From: Biostraticola tofi
Lineage (GTDB): Bacteria; Pseudomonadota; Gammaproteobacteria; Enterobacterales; Enterobacteriaceae
Length of the DNA stretch: 52,734 nt
Direction of reading: 5' to 3'
Assembly: GCF_004343195.1 (NCBI RefSeq)
Contig: NZ_SMCR01000015.1
Span: 1 to 52,734, forward strand
Each line of letters opens with the position of its first letter. Position 1 is the stretch's first letter. Below, one piece after another: positions 1 to 9,730 of the stretch. Under the pieces are notes generated by a model. That model did not search any database. It was not told where the DNA came from and worked only from the letters and a program-made list of their open reading frames with translations. The translations under genes were made by a program, and so were the position numbers.

Positions 1-154
1 GATAGCGGACTACTGGTACAAGTATGTCGGCCTGAACGGGGCTATCATCGGCATGACCGGCTTTGGCGAGTCGGCGCCGGCTGAGGAGCTGTTCACGCTG
101 TTCGGCTTTACCGCCGACAACGTACTGGAAAAAGCCCGCGGCCTGCTGGGCTGA
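1..154 (+). CDS. tktA: Transketolase, C-terminal end (partial)
   Basis: The first 50 codons visible (reading frame from base 2) encode the C-terminal end of transketolase, the thiamine-diphosphate enzyme that moves two-carbon units in the non-oxidative pentose phosphate pathway. The peptide contains [20 protein letters not shown] and then the [15 protein letters not shown] stretch typical of enterobacterial TktA/TktB. The start lies outside the window. Its position just before pgk-fbaA fits the Yersinia-type tktA-epd-pgk-fbaA order, except that epd is missing here. TktB cannot be excluded from so short a piece, but the context favours TktA. Confidence 0.9.
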   Translation, partial: IADYWYKYVGLNGAIIGMTGFGESAPAEELFTLFGFTADNVLEKARGLLG

Positions 155-202
155 GGCGGCGCCGGAAGCCACGCCGCGCCTGGGTAACGAGACGCGGCGC
201 TG

Positions 203-243
203 GGTAACCTGTTACCGGATCGGTGGCAGCGAATGCGCCACCG
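203..243 (+). terminator. Paired hairpins after tktA, possible terminator
   Basis: Two short inverted repeats follow the transketolase stop: GGTAAC/GTTACC (203-216) and CGGTGGC/GCCACCG with a 9-nt loop (221-243). The second is followed after a few bases by an AT-rich run but not by a clean T-tract. Termination here is an inference. Confidence 0.35.
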
Positions 244-400
244 CTGGAATAATTAATCCTTTTATCTTGCAACCCCTAGGAATAGAAGGAATAAAGACCT
301 GTGATGAAATGCCGGCCAGGTAGAGATTAGCGACAAAAATCCAACCTATATCACAAAATCAGCATTTTTATTCCTGCGCGACGCGTTTTTGATTATTCTA

Positions 401-417
401 GCTGAAGCGTTTCAGTC
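401..417. promoter_or_regulatory. Cra (FruR)-type operator
   Basis: GCTGAAGCGTTTCAGTC closely matches the Cra consensus (palindrome around TGAAnCGTTTCA). In E. coli the epd-pgk-fbaA transcription unit is a known Cra target that is repressed when sugar phosphates are low. An AT-rich stretch lies just upstream. Control of pgk-fbaA is inferred from position. Confidence 0.65.
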
Positions 418-889
418 TGATGTTTTCCGCCGTACCGGCGACAGCGCTTCATAGGCATTGGGGTGCGCATAGCGCCGACCACCTCTGCGCACGGCACCCC
501 GTCAGTGATGTTTGCCCACGGCATTGTCCCTGATGGCGAGCCCCGCGCTGTTAAGAGCCGGATGATAGCCGCAGACGCAGGTTCCGGTTATTCTGATAAC
601 CATCAGCGGGTTATCGCAAAAGGCAGCAAGCTGCCCATTTCATGATATAGTTGAACCTGAAGAATCAAATCAGGTTCGGCATGGTTTTTATCATGCTCCG
701 CCCCGCCCTCGGGCTACAGCCCCAGGCGACTTATTGATCAAAGCGCCCGCAAGGAAATGCTTAACAGCGGGCGTAACGATATTGCAGTCCTGGCTCTTCA
801 GGGCGAGGACGCAGATGGCTTCTGGTCCGGCAAGGAAATGCACCTCCTGCCGCTCGGGCAATTTACAAGCATCAACATGAGGGTTCACC

Positions 890-2053
890 ATGGCTGTAAT
901 CAAGATGACTGATCTGGATCTGGCGGGTAAGCGCGTTTTTATCCGTTCTGATTTAAACGTACCGGTCAAAGATGGGAAAGTGACGTCCGATGCGCGAATC
1001 CGCGCTTCGCTGCCCACCATAGAGGCCGCGCTGAAGCAGGGCGCCCGCGTAATGGTAACATCGCATCTTGGCCGTCCGACCGAAGGCGAGTACAACGAAG
1101 AGTACTCCCTGCTGCCGGTAGTAAATTATCTTAAAGAAAAGCTGTCCTCACCTGTGCGCCTTGAAAAGAATTACCTCGACGGGGTGGATATCGCCGAAGG
1201 CGAATTGGTGGTGCTGGAAAACGTTCGCTTCAACAAGGGCGAAAAGAAAGACGACGAAGCCCTGTCTAAAAAATATGCCGCCCTGTGCGATGTCTACGTG
1301 ATGGATGCCTTTGGCACCGCTCACCGCGCTCAGGCTTCTACCCACGGCGTGGGCAAATTCGCCCCGATAGCCTGTGCCGGCCCGCTGCTGTCCGACGAAC
1401 TGGAAGCACTGGGCAAAGCCCTTGGCAATCCGGCCCGTCCGATGGTGGCCATCGTCGGTGGTTCTAAAGTATCGACCAAGCTGACCGTGCTGGACTCGTT
1501 GTCTAAAATCGCTGACCAACTGATAGTCGGCGGCGGCATCGCCAACACCTTCGTTGCCGCTCAGGGCCACAATGTCGGTAAATCCCTCTACGAAGCGGAT
1601 CTTATCCCTGAAGCGAAAAAACTGCTGGAAACCTGTGACATCCCTGTGCCGACCGACGTTCGTGTCGCCACCGAGTTCTCGGAAACCGCGGCCGCCACGC
1701 TGAAATCGGCTACCGACATCAAGGATGACGAACAGATTCTTGACCTGGGCGATGTTTCAGCCGAGCGCTTGGCCGCTATTCTTAAAGACGCTAAAACCAT
1801 TCTGTGGAATGGACCGGTCGGCGTATTCGAGTTCCCGAACTTCCGTAAGGGCACCGAAATCGTCGCCAGAGCGATTGCCGAAAGCGACGCTTTCTCTATC
1901 GCTGGCGGCGGTGATACGCTGGCGGCCATCGATTTGTTCGGCATTGCTGACAAAATCTCCTATATTTCTACCGGTGGTGGCGCCTTCCTGGAATTTGTCG
2001 AAGGTAAGCAATTGCCCGCTGTCGTGATGCTTGAATCACGCGCCAAGCAATAA
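890..2053 (+). CDS. pgk: Phosphoglycerate kinase
   Basis: A 387-residue protein, the normal length for bacterial Pgk. It transfers the acyl phosphate of 1,3-bisphosphoglycerate to ADP in cytosolic glycolysis and works in reverse in gluconeogenesis. The N-terminal substrate-binding segment [13 protein letters not shown] (from residue 19), the SHLGRP motif (58-63) and the C-terminal nucleotide-binding AGGGDTLAA stretch are all present. The ATG is preceded by GAGG at a suitable distance. fbaA follows after about 110 bp and the two probably share a transcript under the upstream Cra site. The sequence is intact throughout. Confidence 0.98.
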   Translation: MAVIKMTDLDLAGKRVFIRSDLNVPVKDGKVTSDARIRASLPTIEAALKQGARVMVTSHLGRPTEGEYNEEYSLLPVVNYLKEKLSSPVRLEKNYLDGVDIAEGELVVLENVRFNKGEKKDDEALSKKYAALCDVYVMDAFGTAHRAQASTHGVGKFAPIACAGPLLSDELEALGKALGNPARPMVAIVGGSKVSTKLTVLDSLSKIADQLIVGGGIANTFVAAQGHNVGKSLYEADLIPEAKKLLETCDIPVPTDVRVATEFSETAAATLKSATDIKDDEQILDLGDVSAERLAAILKDAKTILWNGPVGVFEFPNFRKGTEIVARAIAESDAFSIAGGGDTLAAIDLFGIADKISYISTGGGAFLEFVEGKQLPAVVMLESRAKQ

Positions 2054-2165
2054 CATCTTCAGCGGCGGGCATCCCTGGGATGCCCGCGACCACCGTTGCG
2101 AATGCGGCCAGGCAACGGTAATTGACGAGTTTCAATCCATGGCCCACAAAACAGGACAAAGCAAT

Positions 2166-3242
2166 ATGTCTAAGATTTTCGATTTCGTGAAACCAGGTGT
2201 CGTTACCGGTGATGATGTACAAAAAGTATTTGCGGTAGCAAAAGAGAATCACTTTGCTCTGCCCGCCGTTAACTGCGTAGGTACTGATTCGATCAACGCT
2301 GCGCTGGAAACCGCCGCTAAAGTGCGCGCCCCGATTATCATTCAGTTCTCCAATGGCGGCGCTGCATTTATCGCCGGCAAGGGCCTGAAAGCCGAAGGTC
2401 AGACCGCGGCGATCCTGGGCGCTATTTCCGGCGCGCTGCATGTCCATCACATGGCTGAACATTACGGCGTGCCGGTTATCCTGCACACTGACCATTGCGC
2501 CAAAAAACTGCTGCCCTGGCTTGATGGACTGCTGGATGCCGGTGAAAAACATTTTGCCGCTACCGGTAAGCCACTGTTCTCCTCCCATATGATCGACCTG
2601 TCCGAAGAACCGCTGGAAGAGAACATCGACATCAGCGGCAAGTACCTGGCGCGGATGGCCAAACTGAATATGACCCTGGAAATCGAGCTGGGCTGTACCG
2701 GTGGTGAAGAAGACGGCGTGGACAACAGCCATCTGGATAACTCTTCCCTCTACACCCAGCCGGAAGACGTGGCCTATGCTTATGAAAAACTGAACGCCAT
2801 CAGCCCGCGCTTTACCATCGCTGCTGCCTTCGGTAACGTTCATGGCGTCTACAAGCCCGGCAATGTTCAACTGACGCCGAAAATTCTTGATAACTCCCAG
2901 CAGTATGTCTGTGAGAAATTCGGCCTGCCCGCTAACTCCCTGGACTTCGTGTTCCACGGTGGTTCAGGCTCCAGCGCGGCTGAAATCAAAGAAGCCGTCG
3001 GCTACGGTGTTATCAAAATGAACATCGATACCGATACCCAGTGGTCCACTTGGGAAGGCATTCTGAATTATTACAAAAAGAACGAAGGCTACCTGCAGGC
3101 GCAGTTGGGTAACCCGGAAGGCGACGACAAGCCTAACAAAAAATATTACGACCCGCGTGTCTGGCTACGTGCCGGTCAGGCATCCATGGTGACTCGCCTG
3201 GAACAGGCGTTCCGTGAACTGAACGCTGTCGACGTACTGTAA
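2166..3242 (+). CDS. fbaA: Fructose-1,6-bisphosphate aldolase, class II
   Basis: A 358-residue zinc-dependent aldolase that cleaves fructose-1,6-bisphosphate to DHAP and glyceraldehyde-3-phosphate. The start at 2166 gives MSKIFDFVKPG, identical to the known N-terminus, and AGGA lies just upstream. The open frame extends further 5' into pgk, but that part is not family-like. The metal and substrate motifs HTDHCAKKLLPW (about 107-118), ELGCTGGEEDG (about 181), GNVHGVYKPGN (about 226) and FHGGSGS (about 265) are present. It is last in the pgk-fbaA unit and is followed by a strong terminator. Confidence 0.98.
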   Translation: MSKIFDFVKPGVVTGDDVQKVFAVAKENHFALPAVNCVGTDSINAALETAAKVRAPIIIQFSNGGAAFIAGKGLKAEGQTAAILGAISGALHVHHMAEHYGVPVILHTDHCAKKLLPWLDGLLDAGEKHFAATGKPLFSSHMIDLSEEPLEENIDISGKYLARMAKLNMTLEIELGCTGGEEDGVDNSHLDNSSLYTQPEDVAYAYEKLNAISPRFTIAAAFGNVHGVYKPGNVQLTPKILDNSQQYVCEKFGLPANSLDFVFHGGSGSSAAEIKEAVGYGVIKMNIDTDTQWSTWEGILNYYKKNEGYLQAQLGNPEGDDKPNKKYYDPRVWLRAGQASMVTRLEQAFRELNAVDVL

Positions 3243-3273
3243 TCCTGCCCTCACATCGCTGTCAGGTGTGATT

Positions 3274-3303
3274 CAAAGGCCTCCTCCGGGAGGCCTTTGT
3301 TCG
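3274..3303 (+). terminator. Rho-independent terminator after fbaA
   Basis: A perfect 11-bp stem (3274-3284 with 3289-3299), CAAAGGCCTCC over a TCCG loop, is followed by a short T-rich tail. It closes the pgk-fbaA transcript and separates it from mscS. Confidence 0.9.
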
Positions 3304-3463
3304 TTATAAGAAAGCATTATTCTGAACAATATCAGAATCATCCCAATCAAAATCGCCCGCCTAAGTTGGCAGGTAAAGATTTGTTGGTTACGCTTAAAAG
3401 ACGTTGTTGTTATTGCTGGCGGTATAGGCTGGCGGTTGGATTAAACACCAGTAAGGGAAAAAG

Positions 3464-4381
3464 ATGGAAGATTTGAATGTAGTCGACAAAATCAATAACG
3501 CCGGGAGCTGGCTTATCAATAACCAACAGCTGTTGGTGCATTATGCGGTAAACATCGTCGCCGCAATCATCATCCTCACGATCGGTATGCTGATTGCCAA
3601 GGTCATTTCAAAGACCGTCAACAAAGTGATGAGAGCCCGCCATATCGACGTTACGGTGGCAGATTTTATTTCGGCTATCGTTCGCTATGCCATTATCATT
3701 TTCACCATTATCGCCGCGCTGGGACGCATCGGCGTGCAGACCGCCTCGGTAATCGCGGTTATCGGTGCTGCCGGTCTGGCCATTGGCCTGGCTCTGCAGG
3801 GCTCGCTGTCCAATTTTGCCGCCGGCGTGCTGCTGGTGACCTTCCGGCATTTTCGCGCCGGTGAGTATGTTGATTTCGGCGGTACCGCCGGGACGGTCTT
3901 GGTGGTGCAGATATTCTCGACCACCCTCAGAACCTTTGACGGTAAAATGATCGTGGTGCCCAACAGTAAAATATTGTCCGGCAATATCACCAACTTCTCT
4001 CGTGAACCCGATCGGCTGATCGACCTTATTATCGGTGTCAGCTATGACGCCGACATCGATAACGTTAAATCGCTGCTGACCGGCATCATTGAGGCCCATG
4101 AAAGCGTCATCAAGGAGAAGGGCATCGTGGTGCGCCTGAATGCCTTGGGGGCTTCATCGCTGGACTTTATGGTTCGAGCCTGGGTACCGAGAAGTGATTT
4201 ACAGAATGCGACCTTCGATCTGTTGGAAAGCTTCAAACGGGTGCTGGATGAACACCAAATCGGCATTCCTTACCCGCAGATGGATGTGCATCTGTTCGAA
4301 CAGGCGCGTCAGGAAGCCAAACAGCAAGACGATCGGGCAGAGGAAAATCAGCCATTGGTTGATGATAAAAAGAGCCTGTAA
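3464..4381 (+). CDS. mscS: Small-conductance mechanosensitive channel MscS
   Basis: A 305-residue inner-membrane channel that opens on membrane tension to release solutes during hypo-osmotic shock. The N-terminus [17 protein letters not shown] matches MscS. Three transmembrane helices follow at about residues 25-50, 65-85 and 95-125. The pore helix contains [21 protein letters not shown]-type glycine/alanine packing. The cytoplasmic beta/alpha-beta cage continues to about residue 275. About 20 charged residues at the C-terminus extend beyond the 286-residue E. coli protein. The position after fbaA is conserved. A GGG-rich ribosome site precedes the ATG. Confidence 0.97.
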   Translation: MEDLNVVDKINNAGSWLINNQQLLVHYAVNIVAAIIILTIGMLIAKVISKTVNKVMRARHIDVTVADFISAIVRYAIIIFTIIAALGRIGVQTASVIAVIGAAGLAIGLALQGSLSNFAAGVLLVTFRHFRAGEYVDFGGTAGTVLVVQIFSTTLRTFDGKMIVVPNSKILSGNITNFSREPDRLIDLIIGVSYDADIDNVKSLLTGIIEAHESVIKEKGIVVRLNALGASSLDFMVRAWVPRSDLQNATFDLLESFKRVLDEHQIGIPYPQMDVHLFEQARQEAKQQDDRAEENQPLVDDKKSL

Positions 4382-4428
4382 TCGGTAACCTATCGTTCGA
4401 ACCTCTTCTGATGATTATTTTTGTCTCT

Positions 4429-4451
4429 CCCGCCTCACGGCGGGTTTTTTT
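4429..4451 (+). terminator. Rho-independent terminator after mscS
   Basis: CCCGCC, a TCAC loop and GGCGGG are followed by seven T residues. This is a canonical intrinsic terminator about 48 bp after the mscS stop. Confidence 0.93.
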
Positions 4452-4560
4452 ATGCCCTGAACTGATTATTAGTTTTTCTGATATGGGATTAAAATTATCC
4501 ATTATATCTGATAATCACAGCTCGCTAGAATAGTCTTATCTGATAGTGGCGGGGCAAATA

Positions 4561-5205
4561 ATGATGTGGTCGGTGTTTGTGCAGGGTTTTGGCTTGGGGC
4601 TGGCGATGATAGTGCCGTTGGGGCCGCAGAATGTGCTGGTAATGAACCAGGGCATCCGTCGGCAGTATCATCTGATGACCGCTGGCTTATGCCTGCTGAG
4701 CGATCTGTTGCTGATCTGCGCCGGAGTATTCGGCGGCAGTACGCTGTTGGCAACCCAGCCCGCATTGCTGCTGGTCATTACCGGCGTGGGGGTGGCATTT
4801 CTCGGCTGGTATGGTTATGGGGCGATAAGCTATGCCTGGCAAGGCAGGGAACAGAGCGGGGCTATGCCGGCATTGAAGCCGCTGAACCGGCAACGGGTGA
4901 TCATGACTATGCTGGCGGTGACCTGGCTTAATCCGCATGTTTATCTGGATACCCTGGTGATTCTGGGCAGCGTCGGCGGGCAGATGGAACCGCAGGCAAG
5001 GCAGTGGTTCGCCGCAGGCAGCGTGGGAGCATCGGTGGTCTGGTTTTATGGACTGGCGCTGCTTTCAGCCAGGCTGTCGCCCTGGTTGAACCAGAACCGA
5101 GTGCAGCGGATCATTCAGCCGGTGGTCGGCATCATTATGTGGCTGGTGGCGCTTAAGCTGGCGATGCAGGGTTGGCAGATGCCGCTTTTTCAACGCCTGC
5201 TGTAG
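4561..5205 (+). CDS. argO: Arginine exporter ArgO (LysE family)
   Basis: A 214-residue inner-membrane protein with about six hydrophobic segments. It exports L-arginine (and canavanine). The LysE-family signature GLGLAMIVPLGPQNVLVMNQG lies near the N-terminus, and TWLNPHVYLDTLVILGS in the middle is characteristic of ArgO. I start at the ATG at 4561, six bases after GGCGGGG. A GTG at 4546 in frame would add five residues that are not family-like, and ATG 4564 is also possible. In E. coli the LysR regulator ArgP activates argO. argP lies two genes downstream here, on the other strand. Confidence 0.95.
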   Translation: MMWSVFVQGFGLGLAMIVPLGPQNVLVMNQGIRRQYHLMTAGLCLLSDLLLICAGVFGGSTLLATQPALLLVITGVGVAFLGWYGYGAISYAWQGREQSGAMPALKPLNRQRVIMTMLAVTWLNPHVYLDTLVILGSVGGQMEPQARQWFAAGSVGASVVWFYGLALLSARLSPWLNQNRVQRIIQPVVGIIMWLVALKLAMQGWQMPLFQRLL

Positions 5206-5270
5206 CGCTGCGCATAACATTCGGTATTAATCCTATAGGTTATTGCCCCACTGACAAGATATGCTGCATC

Positions 5271-5320
5271 AGGGCCGAATACTCAGGGTAAATAACTGCA
5301 AGTATTATTGAATCGGCCCT
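5271..5320. promoter_or_regulatory. Long inverted repeat between argO and yggE
   Basis: AGGGCCGA (5271-5278) and TCGGCCCT (5313-5320) are perfect inverted copies. They enclose a second pair, AATACT/AGTATT. The structure could terminate argO or act in the yggE leader. No T-tract follows the stem, so the role is uncertain. Confidence 0.4.
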
Positions 5321-5379
5321 AAAATAGGTAATGATAACCCGCGTTGCCATAGCAAGCACTTATCTCATCAGGAGGAACC

Positions 5380-6105
5380 GTGAAGGTAAAAGCATTGGCG
5401 TTGACCGCCATCATAGGATTGAGCGCACTGCCGGCTCAGGCATCAGCCGCTGAATTGCCTGAAGGGCCGCATGTGGTGACTTCCGGTACGTCCAGCGTTG
5501 AAGCGACTCCTGATATCGCCACCTTATCGATAGAGGTGACCATCTCTGCCAAGGATGCCGCCGACGCCAAGAAACAGGCTGACACCCGGGTGGCGCAATA
5601 TTTCGATTTCCTCAATAAAAATGGCATCGAGAAAAAAGACATTAATGCGGCCAATCTGCGCACCCAGCCGGAATATGACTACCTGAAAACCGGTGAATCG
5701 GTGCTCAAGGGCTACAAAGCCGTCCGCCAGGTCCAGGTAACCGTGCGCCAGCTGGATAAGCTGAACGATTTGCTTGATGGCGCCCTCAAGTCCGGACTGA
5801 ATGAAATCAGGTCTGTCGATTTGGGGGTAGCCAATCCTGAGGAGTATCGGGACAAAGCACGTAAAGAAGCGATGAATAATGCCACCGCCCAGGCTCGTTC
5901 CCTGGCTGAAGGGTTCCAATCCACCCTCGGCCCGGTATACAGCGTCCGCTACCACGTAGCTAACTATCAGCCGATGCCGGCGATGAGGATGTTCAAGACC
6001 GCCGATGCGGCGGCGCAGACCGATGCCGCTCAGACCTATGCCCAGCAGACCATTCATTTTGATGATCAGGTTGATGTGGTATTTGAACTGAAACGCGCCC
6101 AGTAA
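5380..6105 (+). CDS. yggE: SIMPL-domain periplasmic protein, oxidative stress defence
   Basis: A 241-residue protein with a cleavable signal peptide (MKVKALALTAIIGLSALPAQA, cleavage near ASA). A SIMPL/DUF541 domain covers the rest. E. coli YggE, almost the same length, is linked to lower reactive-oxygen levels, though its biochemistry is unresolved. The GTG start at 5380 is chosen because AGGAGG lies 4 bases upstream. The segment GLNEIRSVDLGVANPEEYRDKARKEAM is typical of the family. It converges with argP, and a GC-rich hairpin (6126-6144) lies between them. Confidence 0.95.
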   Translation: MKVKALALTAIIGLSALPAQASAAELPEGPHVVTSGTSSVEATPDIATLSIEVTISAKDAADAKKQADTRVAQYFDFLNKNGIEKKDINAANLRTQPEYDYLKTGESVLKGYKAVRQVQVTVRQLDKLNDLLDGALKSGLNEIRSVDLGVANPEEYRDKARKEAMNNATAQARSLAEGFQSTLGPVYSVRYHVANYQPMPAMRMFKTADAAAQTDAAQTYAQQTIHFDDQVDVVFELKRAQ

Positions 6106-6125
6106 ACCTGCCTTTGTAACGGGAT

Positions 6126-6144
6126 CGCTGCCGGCCTGGCAGCG
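6126..6144. terminator. Hairpin between convergent yggE and argP
   Basis: CGCTGCC and GGCAGCG pair over a 5-nt loop. A mildly T-rich stretch follows within 20 bases. It may serve as a weak bidirectional terminator. Confidence 0.4.
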
Positions 6145-6280
6145 TTCCTGAAATCATTTTGATTCCTTTGCAAAAAGAGTGCTGCCGGCCTGACCGCGAT
6201 CAGCAAAGCATTTCACGTTCTGGCTGCTGCGACAGTTTCAGCCTCAAAGCCGCAGGAAGAGCGGGCTTAGCTGGCTTTGC

Positions 6281-7174
6281 CTAGTCCTGCCGCAAGACAC
6301 GCCGGCCGTGATCCAGCAGGGCGTCGGTCACTTTACGCATCATCCGGCTTTCGGGCGCAAAGCGATGCCAGTAGAGCATCCGTCGCTGATAGAGTCCTGG
6401 CGTGAGATCGATAAGATCCCCCTGATCCAGCTCGGGTTCGATCTGCAGATGCGGGATCATACAGCAGGTAGTGCCCTGACGGGCCAGCTGGACGAAGGCT
6501 TCCGACGAGTTGACGATGTGGCAGGGCACGCTGCCCGGCGGTAAATCGAAATTCTGCTGCAAGAAAGCCTGGTGCATATCATCCAGGTGATCAAAGGCCA
6601 CCGCCGGCGCCTTGAGCAGAGCGCCACGGGTTACGCCATTGGGGAAATACCGTTCGGCAAACGGGCGGGAAGCCACAAACAGGTAATCCAGTGCGCCCAG
6701 GCGATCCACCAGACAACTGGGCAGGGGCTGCGGCTGGATACTGACCGCACCGACGACTTCACCGCGCCTGAGACGTTCCTGGGTACGGGTTTCGTCTTCG
6801 ACCTGCAGATTAAGCCGAATCGGCGAGTCGGTCAGTACCGGCTTCAACGCCGGCAGCAGCCAGGTCGCCAGGCTGTCAGCGTTGACCGCCAACGACAGCA
6901 GCAGTGGCGTATCGCTGCCGTTATCATTGCCGAGCCATTCATCTTCCAGCAGCTCGACCTGGTGCAGCAGCGCCAGCAGCTTTTGTCCCTGCTCGGTCGG
7001 ACGGGGAGGGATGGTCCTGACCAGCAGGGGTTGACCGAACAGATTTTCCAACTGCTTGATGCGCTGGGACACCGCCGATTGGGTGATGCAAAGTTTTTGA
7101 GCGGCACGTTCAAAGCCCCGTTCCCGTATGACGGCGTCCAGCGCCTGCAGCGTCCGATAATCCGGGCGTTTCAT
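6281..7174 (-). CDS. argP: LysR-family regulator ArgP (IciA)
   Basis: A 297-residue LysR-type regulator that activates argO with arginine and represses lysine-related genes. The N-terminal winged helix-turn-helix (residues 4-60) reads [20 protein letters not shown], and the co-inducer domain fills the rest. Sequence and length match E. coli ArgP nearly end to end, including [17 protein letters not shown] and the closing [13 protein letters not shown]. It sits beside its target argO, separated by yggE, and is divergent from rpiA. Confidence 0.97.
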   Translation of the reverse strand: MKRPDYRTLQALDAVIRERGFERAAQKLCITQSAVSQRIKQLENLFGQPLLVRTIPPRPTEQGQKLLALLHQVELLEDEWLGNDNGSDTPLLLSLAVNADSLATWLLPALKPVLTDSPIRLNLQVEDETRTQERLRRGEVVGAVSIQPQPLPSCLVDRLGALDYLFVASRPFAERYFPNGVTRGALLKAPAVAFDHLDDMHQAFLQQNFDLPPGSVPCHIVNSSEAFVQLARQGTTCCMIPHLQIEPELDQGDLIDLTPGLYQRRMLYWHRFAPESRMMRKVTDALLDHGRRVLRQD

Positions 7175-7357
7175 TCATCATCCCCTAACGTGGTAGTAGC
7201 CATGCACAATGTCATAGTTTTACACTATTACAGCGTTAAAGTCTCACTGTGGCTGGCGGCCGGTAACTGAGGCCTATGTGGTCGAATTCACGCAATTCAC
7301 CGCGGCATTGTTTTATACTGCCGCTCACTTTTGGATGTTCATAGGCACAAAACAATC

Positions 7358-8020
7358 ATGACGCAGGATGAATTAAAAAAGGCGGTTGGCTGGGCGGCGC
7401 TCAAATATGTGCAGCCGGGAACCATTGTCGGCGTGGGTACCGGTTCAACCGCCGCGCATTTTATTGATGCGCTGGCGACGGTAAAGCATCAGATTGAAGG
7501 CGCGGTATCCAGTTCGGATGCTTCATCCGAAAAGCTGCGCGGCTATGGTATTCCCCTGTTCAGTCTTAACCAGGTCGACTCGCTGGCTATCTATGTCGAC
7601 GGCGCCGATGAAATCAATGGTCATATGCAGATGATCAAAGGCGGCGGCGCCGCGCTGACCCGGGAAAAAATCATCGCCGCGGTGGCCGATAAATTCATCT
7701 GCATCGCCGATGCCTCCAAGCAGGTGGATATCCTCGGCGAATTCCCGTTACCGGTTGAAGTCATCCCGATGGCGCGCGCCTACGTCGCCCGGCAACTGGT
7801 CAAGCTCGGCGGCTTGCCGGAGTATCGCCAGGGCGTAGTGACCGACAACGGCAATCTTATCCTCGATGTACGCAATCTGCGTATTATCGACCCGGTTGAT
7901 TTGGAAAACAAAATCAATGCCATTCCAGGCGTGGTCACCGTCGGCCTGTTTGCCCGCCGCGGTGCCGACATCGCGCTTATCGGCAGTGCAGACGGTGTAC
8001 GAGTCATCGGCGAAAAATAG
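7358..8020 (+). CDS. rpiA: Ribose-5-phosphate isomerase A
   Basis: A 220-residue enzyme that interconverts ribose-5-phosphate and ribulose-5-phosphate in the pentose phosphate pathway. The start at 7358 gives [18 protein letters not shown], the conserved N-terminus. An upstream in-frame TTG is not used by homologues. The family motifs [28 protein letters not shown] and [12 protein letters not shown] are all visible. A weak ribosome site (AGGC) lies upstream. rpiA is divergent from argP and parallel to serA, as in E. coli. Confidence 0.97.
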   Translation: MTQDELKKAVGWAALKYVQPGTIVGVGTGSTAAHFIDALATVKHQIEGAVSSSDASSEKLRGYGIPLFSLNQVDSLAIYVDGADEINGHMQMIKGGGAALTREKIIAAVADKFICIADASKQVDILGEFPLPVEVIPMARAYVARQLVKLGGLPEYRQGVVTDNGNLILDVRNLRIIDPVDLENKINAIPGVVTVGLFARRGADIALIGSADGVRVIGEK

Positions 8021-8378
8021 CCCAACCGCGGTATCGCTTAAGGCTGACCGGCGACGGCGATAGGGGGAGCGCTAAAGCCAGGTTAATGGCACCGGCATCT
8101 TTGCAGTGAGGGGATGCCGGATATGTTAATTCTTGTTACATAGCATCTTTTTTTTTCCTGCTCAAATTCAGTAATAAATATCAGATTAATGCATTACGTC
8201 TGTGTTATATGTGACGCTTTACCTTTCTGATAGAGGATTTGTCCATAACGTCCTCTTATGCCTGCCTGTTATGCTGTGATCACCCGGTTAACCTGTATTG
8301 CCCGACGGGGTTTTTTTGTTATTTTGTCGGGGTGCTGCGATGTGCAGCCGCACTTGGTGTACTGAAAAGGGTCGGGAA
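8021..8378. promoter_or_regulatory. serA promoter and leader region
   Basis: These 358 bp between rpiA and serA have no gene. The middle (about 8125-8240) is AT-rich and a likely promoter region, where Lrp binds in E. coli. Near serA, CCCGAC (8301-8306) is followed by GGGG and seven T. The same CCCGAC can also pair with GTCGGG at 8326-8331, so two alternative foldings are possible. Confidence 0.45.
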
Positions 8379-9611
8379 ATGGCAAAAGTATCGCTGGAAA
8401 AAGATAAAATCAAATTCTTGCTGGTGGAAGGTGTGCACCAGACTGCGCTGGATAACCTTAAACGCGCCGGTTATACCAATATTGAGTTCCATAAAGGCGC
8501 ATTGGACAGCGAATCGCTAAAGGCTTCCATCCGGGATGCCCATTTTGTCGGCATCCGCTCCCGCACCCAGCTGTCGGAAGAGGTATTCGCCGCCGCCGAG
8601 AAACTGGTCGCGGTCGGCTGTTTCTGTATCGGTACCAACCAGGTTGATCTCGACGCCGCCCAGAAGCGCGGCGTGCCGGTTTTCAATGCGCCTTTTTCCA
8701 ACACCCGTTCAGTGGCTGAAATGGTCCTGGGTGAAATGCTGCTGATGATGCGCGGTATTCCAGAAGCCAACGCCAAAGCCCATCGCGGCCTGTGGAACAA
8801 ACAGGCCAACGGCAGCTATGAAGCCCGTGGCAAACGCCTGGGCATCATCGGCTACGGCCATATCGGCACCCAGTTAGGTATTCTGGCTGAGGGCCTGGGC
8901 ATGCAGGTGCATTTCTACGACATCGAAAGCAAACTGACGCTGGGCAACGCGCATCAAGTGGACTCTCTGAACGAACTGCTCAATGACAGCGATGTGATAA
9001 GCCTGCACGTGCCGGATACGTTATCTACCCGTAACATGATGGGCAAGGCGGAGTTCGAGCAGATGAAACCGGGCAGCCTGTTTATCAATGCCTCGCGCGG
9101 CACCGTGGTGGATATTCCAGCCCTATGCGATGCCCTGACCAGTAAGAAACTTTCCGGTGCCGCCGTAGATGTGTTCCCGCAGGAGCCGGCGACCAATAGC
9201 GATCCTTTCACTTCACCGCTGTGCGAGTTTGATAATGTGATCCTGACGCCGCATATCGGCGGTTCAACTCAGGAAGCGCAGGAAAATATTGGTGTTGAAG
9301 TGGCGGGCAAGCTGATTAAGTATTCCGATAACGGCTCGACCCTGTCGGCAGTCAACTTTCCAGAGGTTTCATTGCCGGAGCATGGCGAAACCGTCAGCCG
9401 CCTGCTGCATATCCATGAAAACCGTCCCGGAGTGTTGACCCGCATCAACCAGATTTTTGCCGAGCAGAGCATTAACATTGCTGCCCAGTATTTGCAGACT
9501 ACGCCGCAGATTGGCTATGTGGTGATTGATGTCGAAACCGACGAGCAGAACACGGCTCTGCAGTTGCTCAAAGCGATCCCGGGCACTATCCGGGCGCGCC
9601 TGCTGTACTGA
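8379..9611 (+). CDS. serA: D-3-phosphoglycerate dehydrogenase
   Basis: A 410-residue enzyme, the E. coli length, that carries out the first step of serine synthesis by oxidising 3-phosphoglycerate to phosphohydroxypyruvate. MAKVSLEKDKIKFLLVEGVH at 8379 is the canonical start. In-frame codons further upstream are ignored. The Rossmann motif GIIGYGHIGTQLG, the RGTVVDIPAL active-site stretch and the catalytic HIGGS are seen. The C-terminal ACT domain begins near HIHENRPGVLTRINQIF and confers serine feedback inhibition in the family. The product links to the gcvTHP and glycine/one-carbon genes further along. Confidence 0.98.
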   Translation: MAKVSLEKDKIKFLLVEGVHQTALDNLKRAGYTNIEFHKGALDSESLKASIRDAHFVGIRSRTQLSEEVFAAAEKLVAVGCFCIGTNQVDLDAAQKRGVPVFNAPFSNTRSVAEMVLGEMLLMMRGIPEANAKAHRGLWNKQANGSYEARGKRLGIIGYGHIGTQLGILAEGLGMQVHFYDIESKLTLGNAHQVDSLNELLNDSDVISLHVPDTLSTRNMMGKAEFEQMKPGSLFINASRGTVVDIPALCDALTSKKLSGAAVDVFPQEPATNSDPFTSPLCEFDNVILTPHIGGSTQEAQENIGVEVAGKLIKYSDNGSTLSAVNFPEVSLPEHGETVSRLLHIHENRPGVLTRINQIFAEQSINIAAQYLQTTPQIGYVVIDVETDEQNTALQLLKAIPGTIRARLLY

Positions 9612-9730
9612 GTCGGTCCTGGGCGAAAAAACAGTACCGGCGGCCCTGGGAGGCTGCGCCGGTATTGATACCCGCCAGCAACCCTTGGCTGCACTTCCGA
9701 TCCCGACCATTCAACACCACTGGCATTGCA

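Larger units (their letters stand above)
155..889. other. Gene-poor interval where epd would be expected
   Basis: About 735 bp separate tktA from pgk. In most Enterobacterales the epd gene (erythrose-4-phosphate dehydrogenase) occupies this place. I find no reading frame with the GFGRIGR nucleotide-binding start or the SCTTN catalytic motif of Epd. The short open frames here have no recognisable product. The interval holds a Cra-like operator (401-417), the hairpins after tktA, and a 12-bp direct repeat GCAAGGAAATGC (749-760 and 830-841). It most likely carries the pgk promoter region left after loss of epd. Confidence 0.6.

Noticed and set aside
691-1095. 134-codon minus-strand open frame over the pgk start
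   Set aside because: It overlaps the clear pgk coding sequence on the opposite strand and has no family features or ribosome site.
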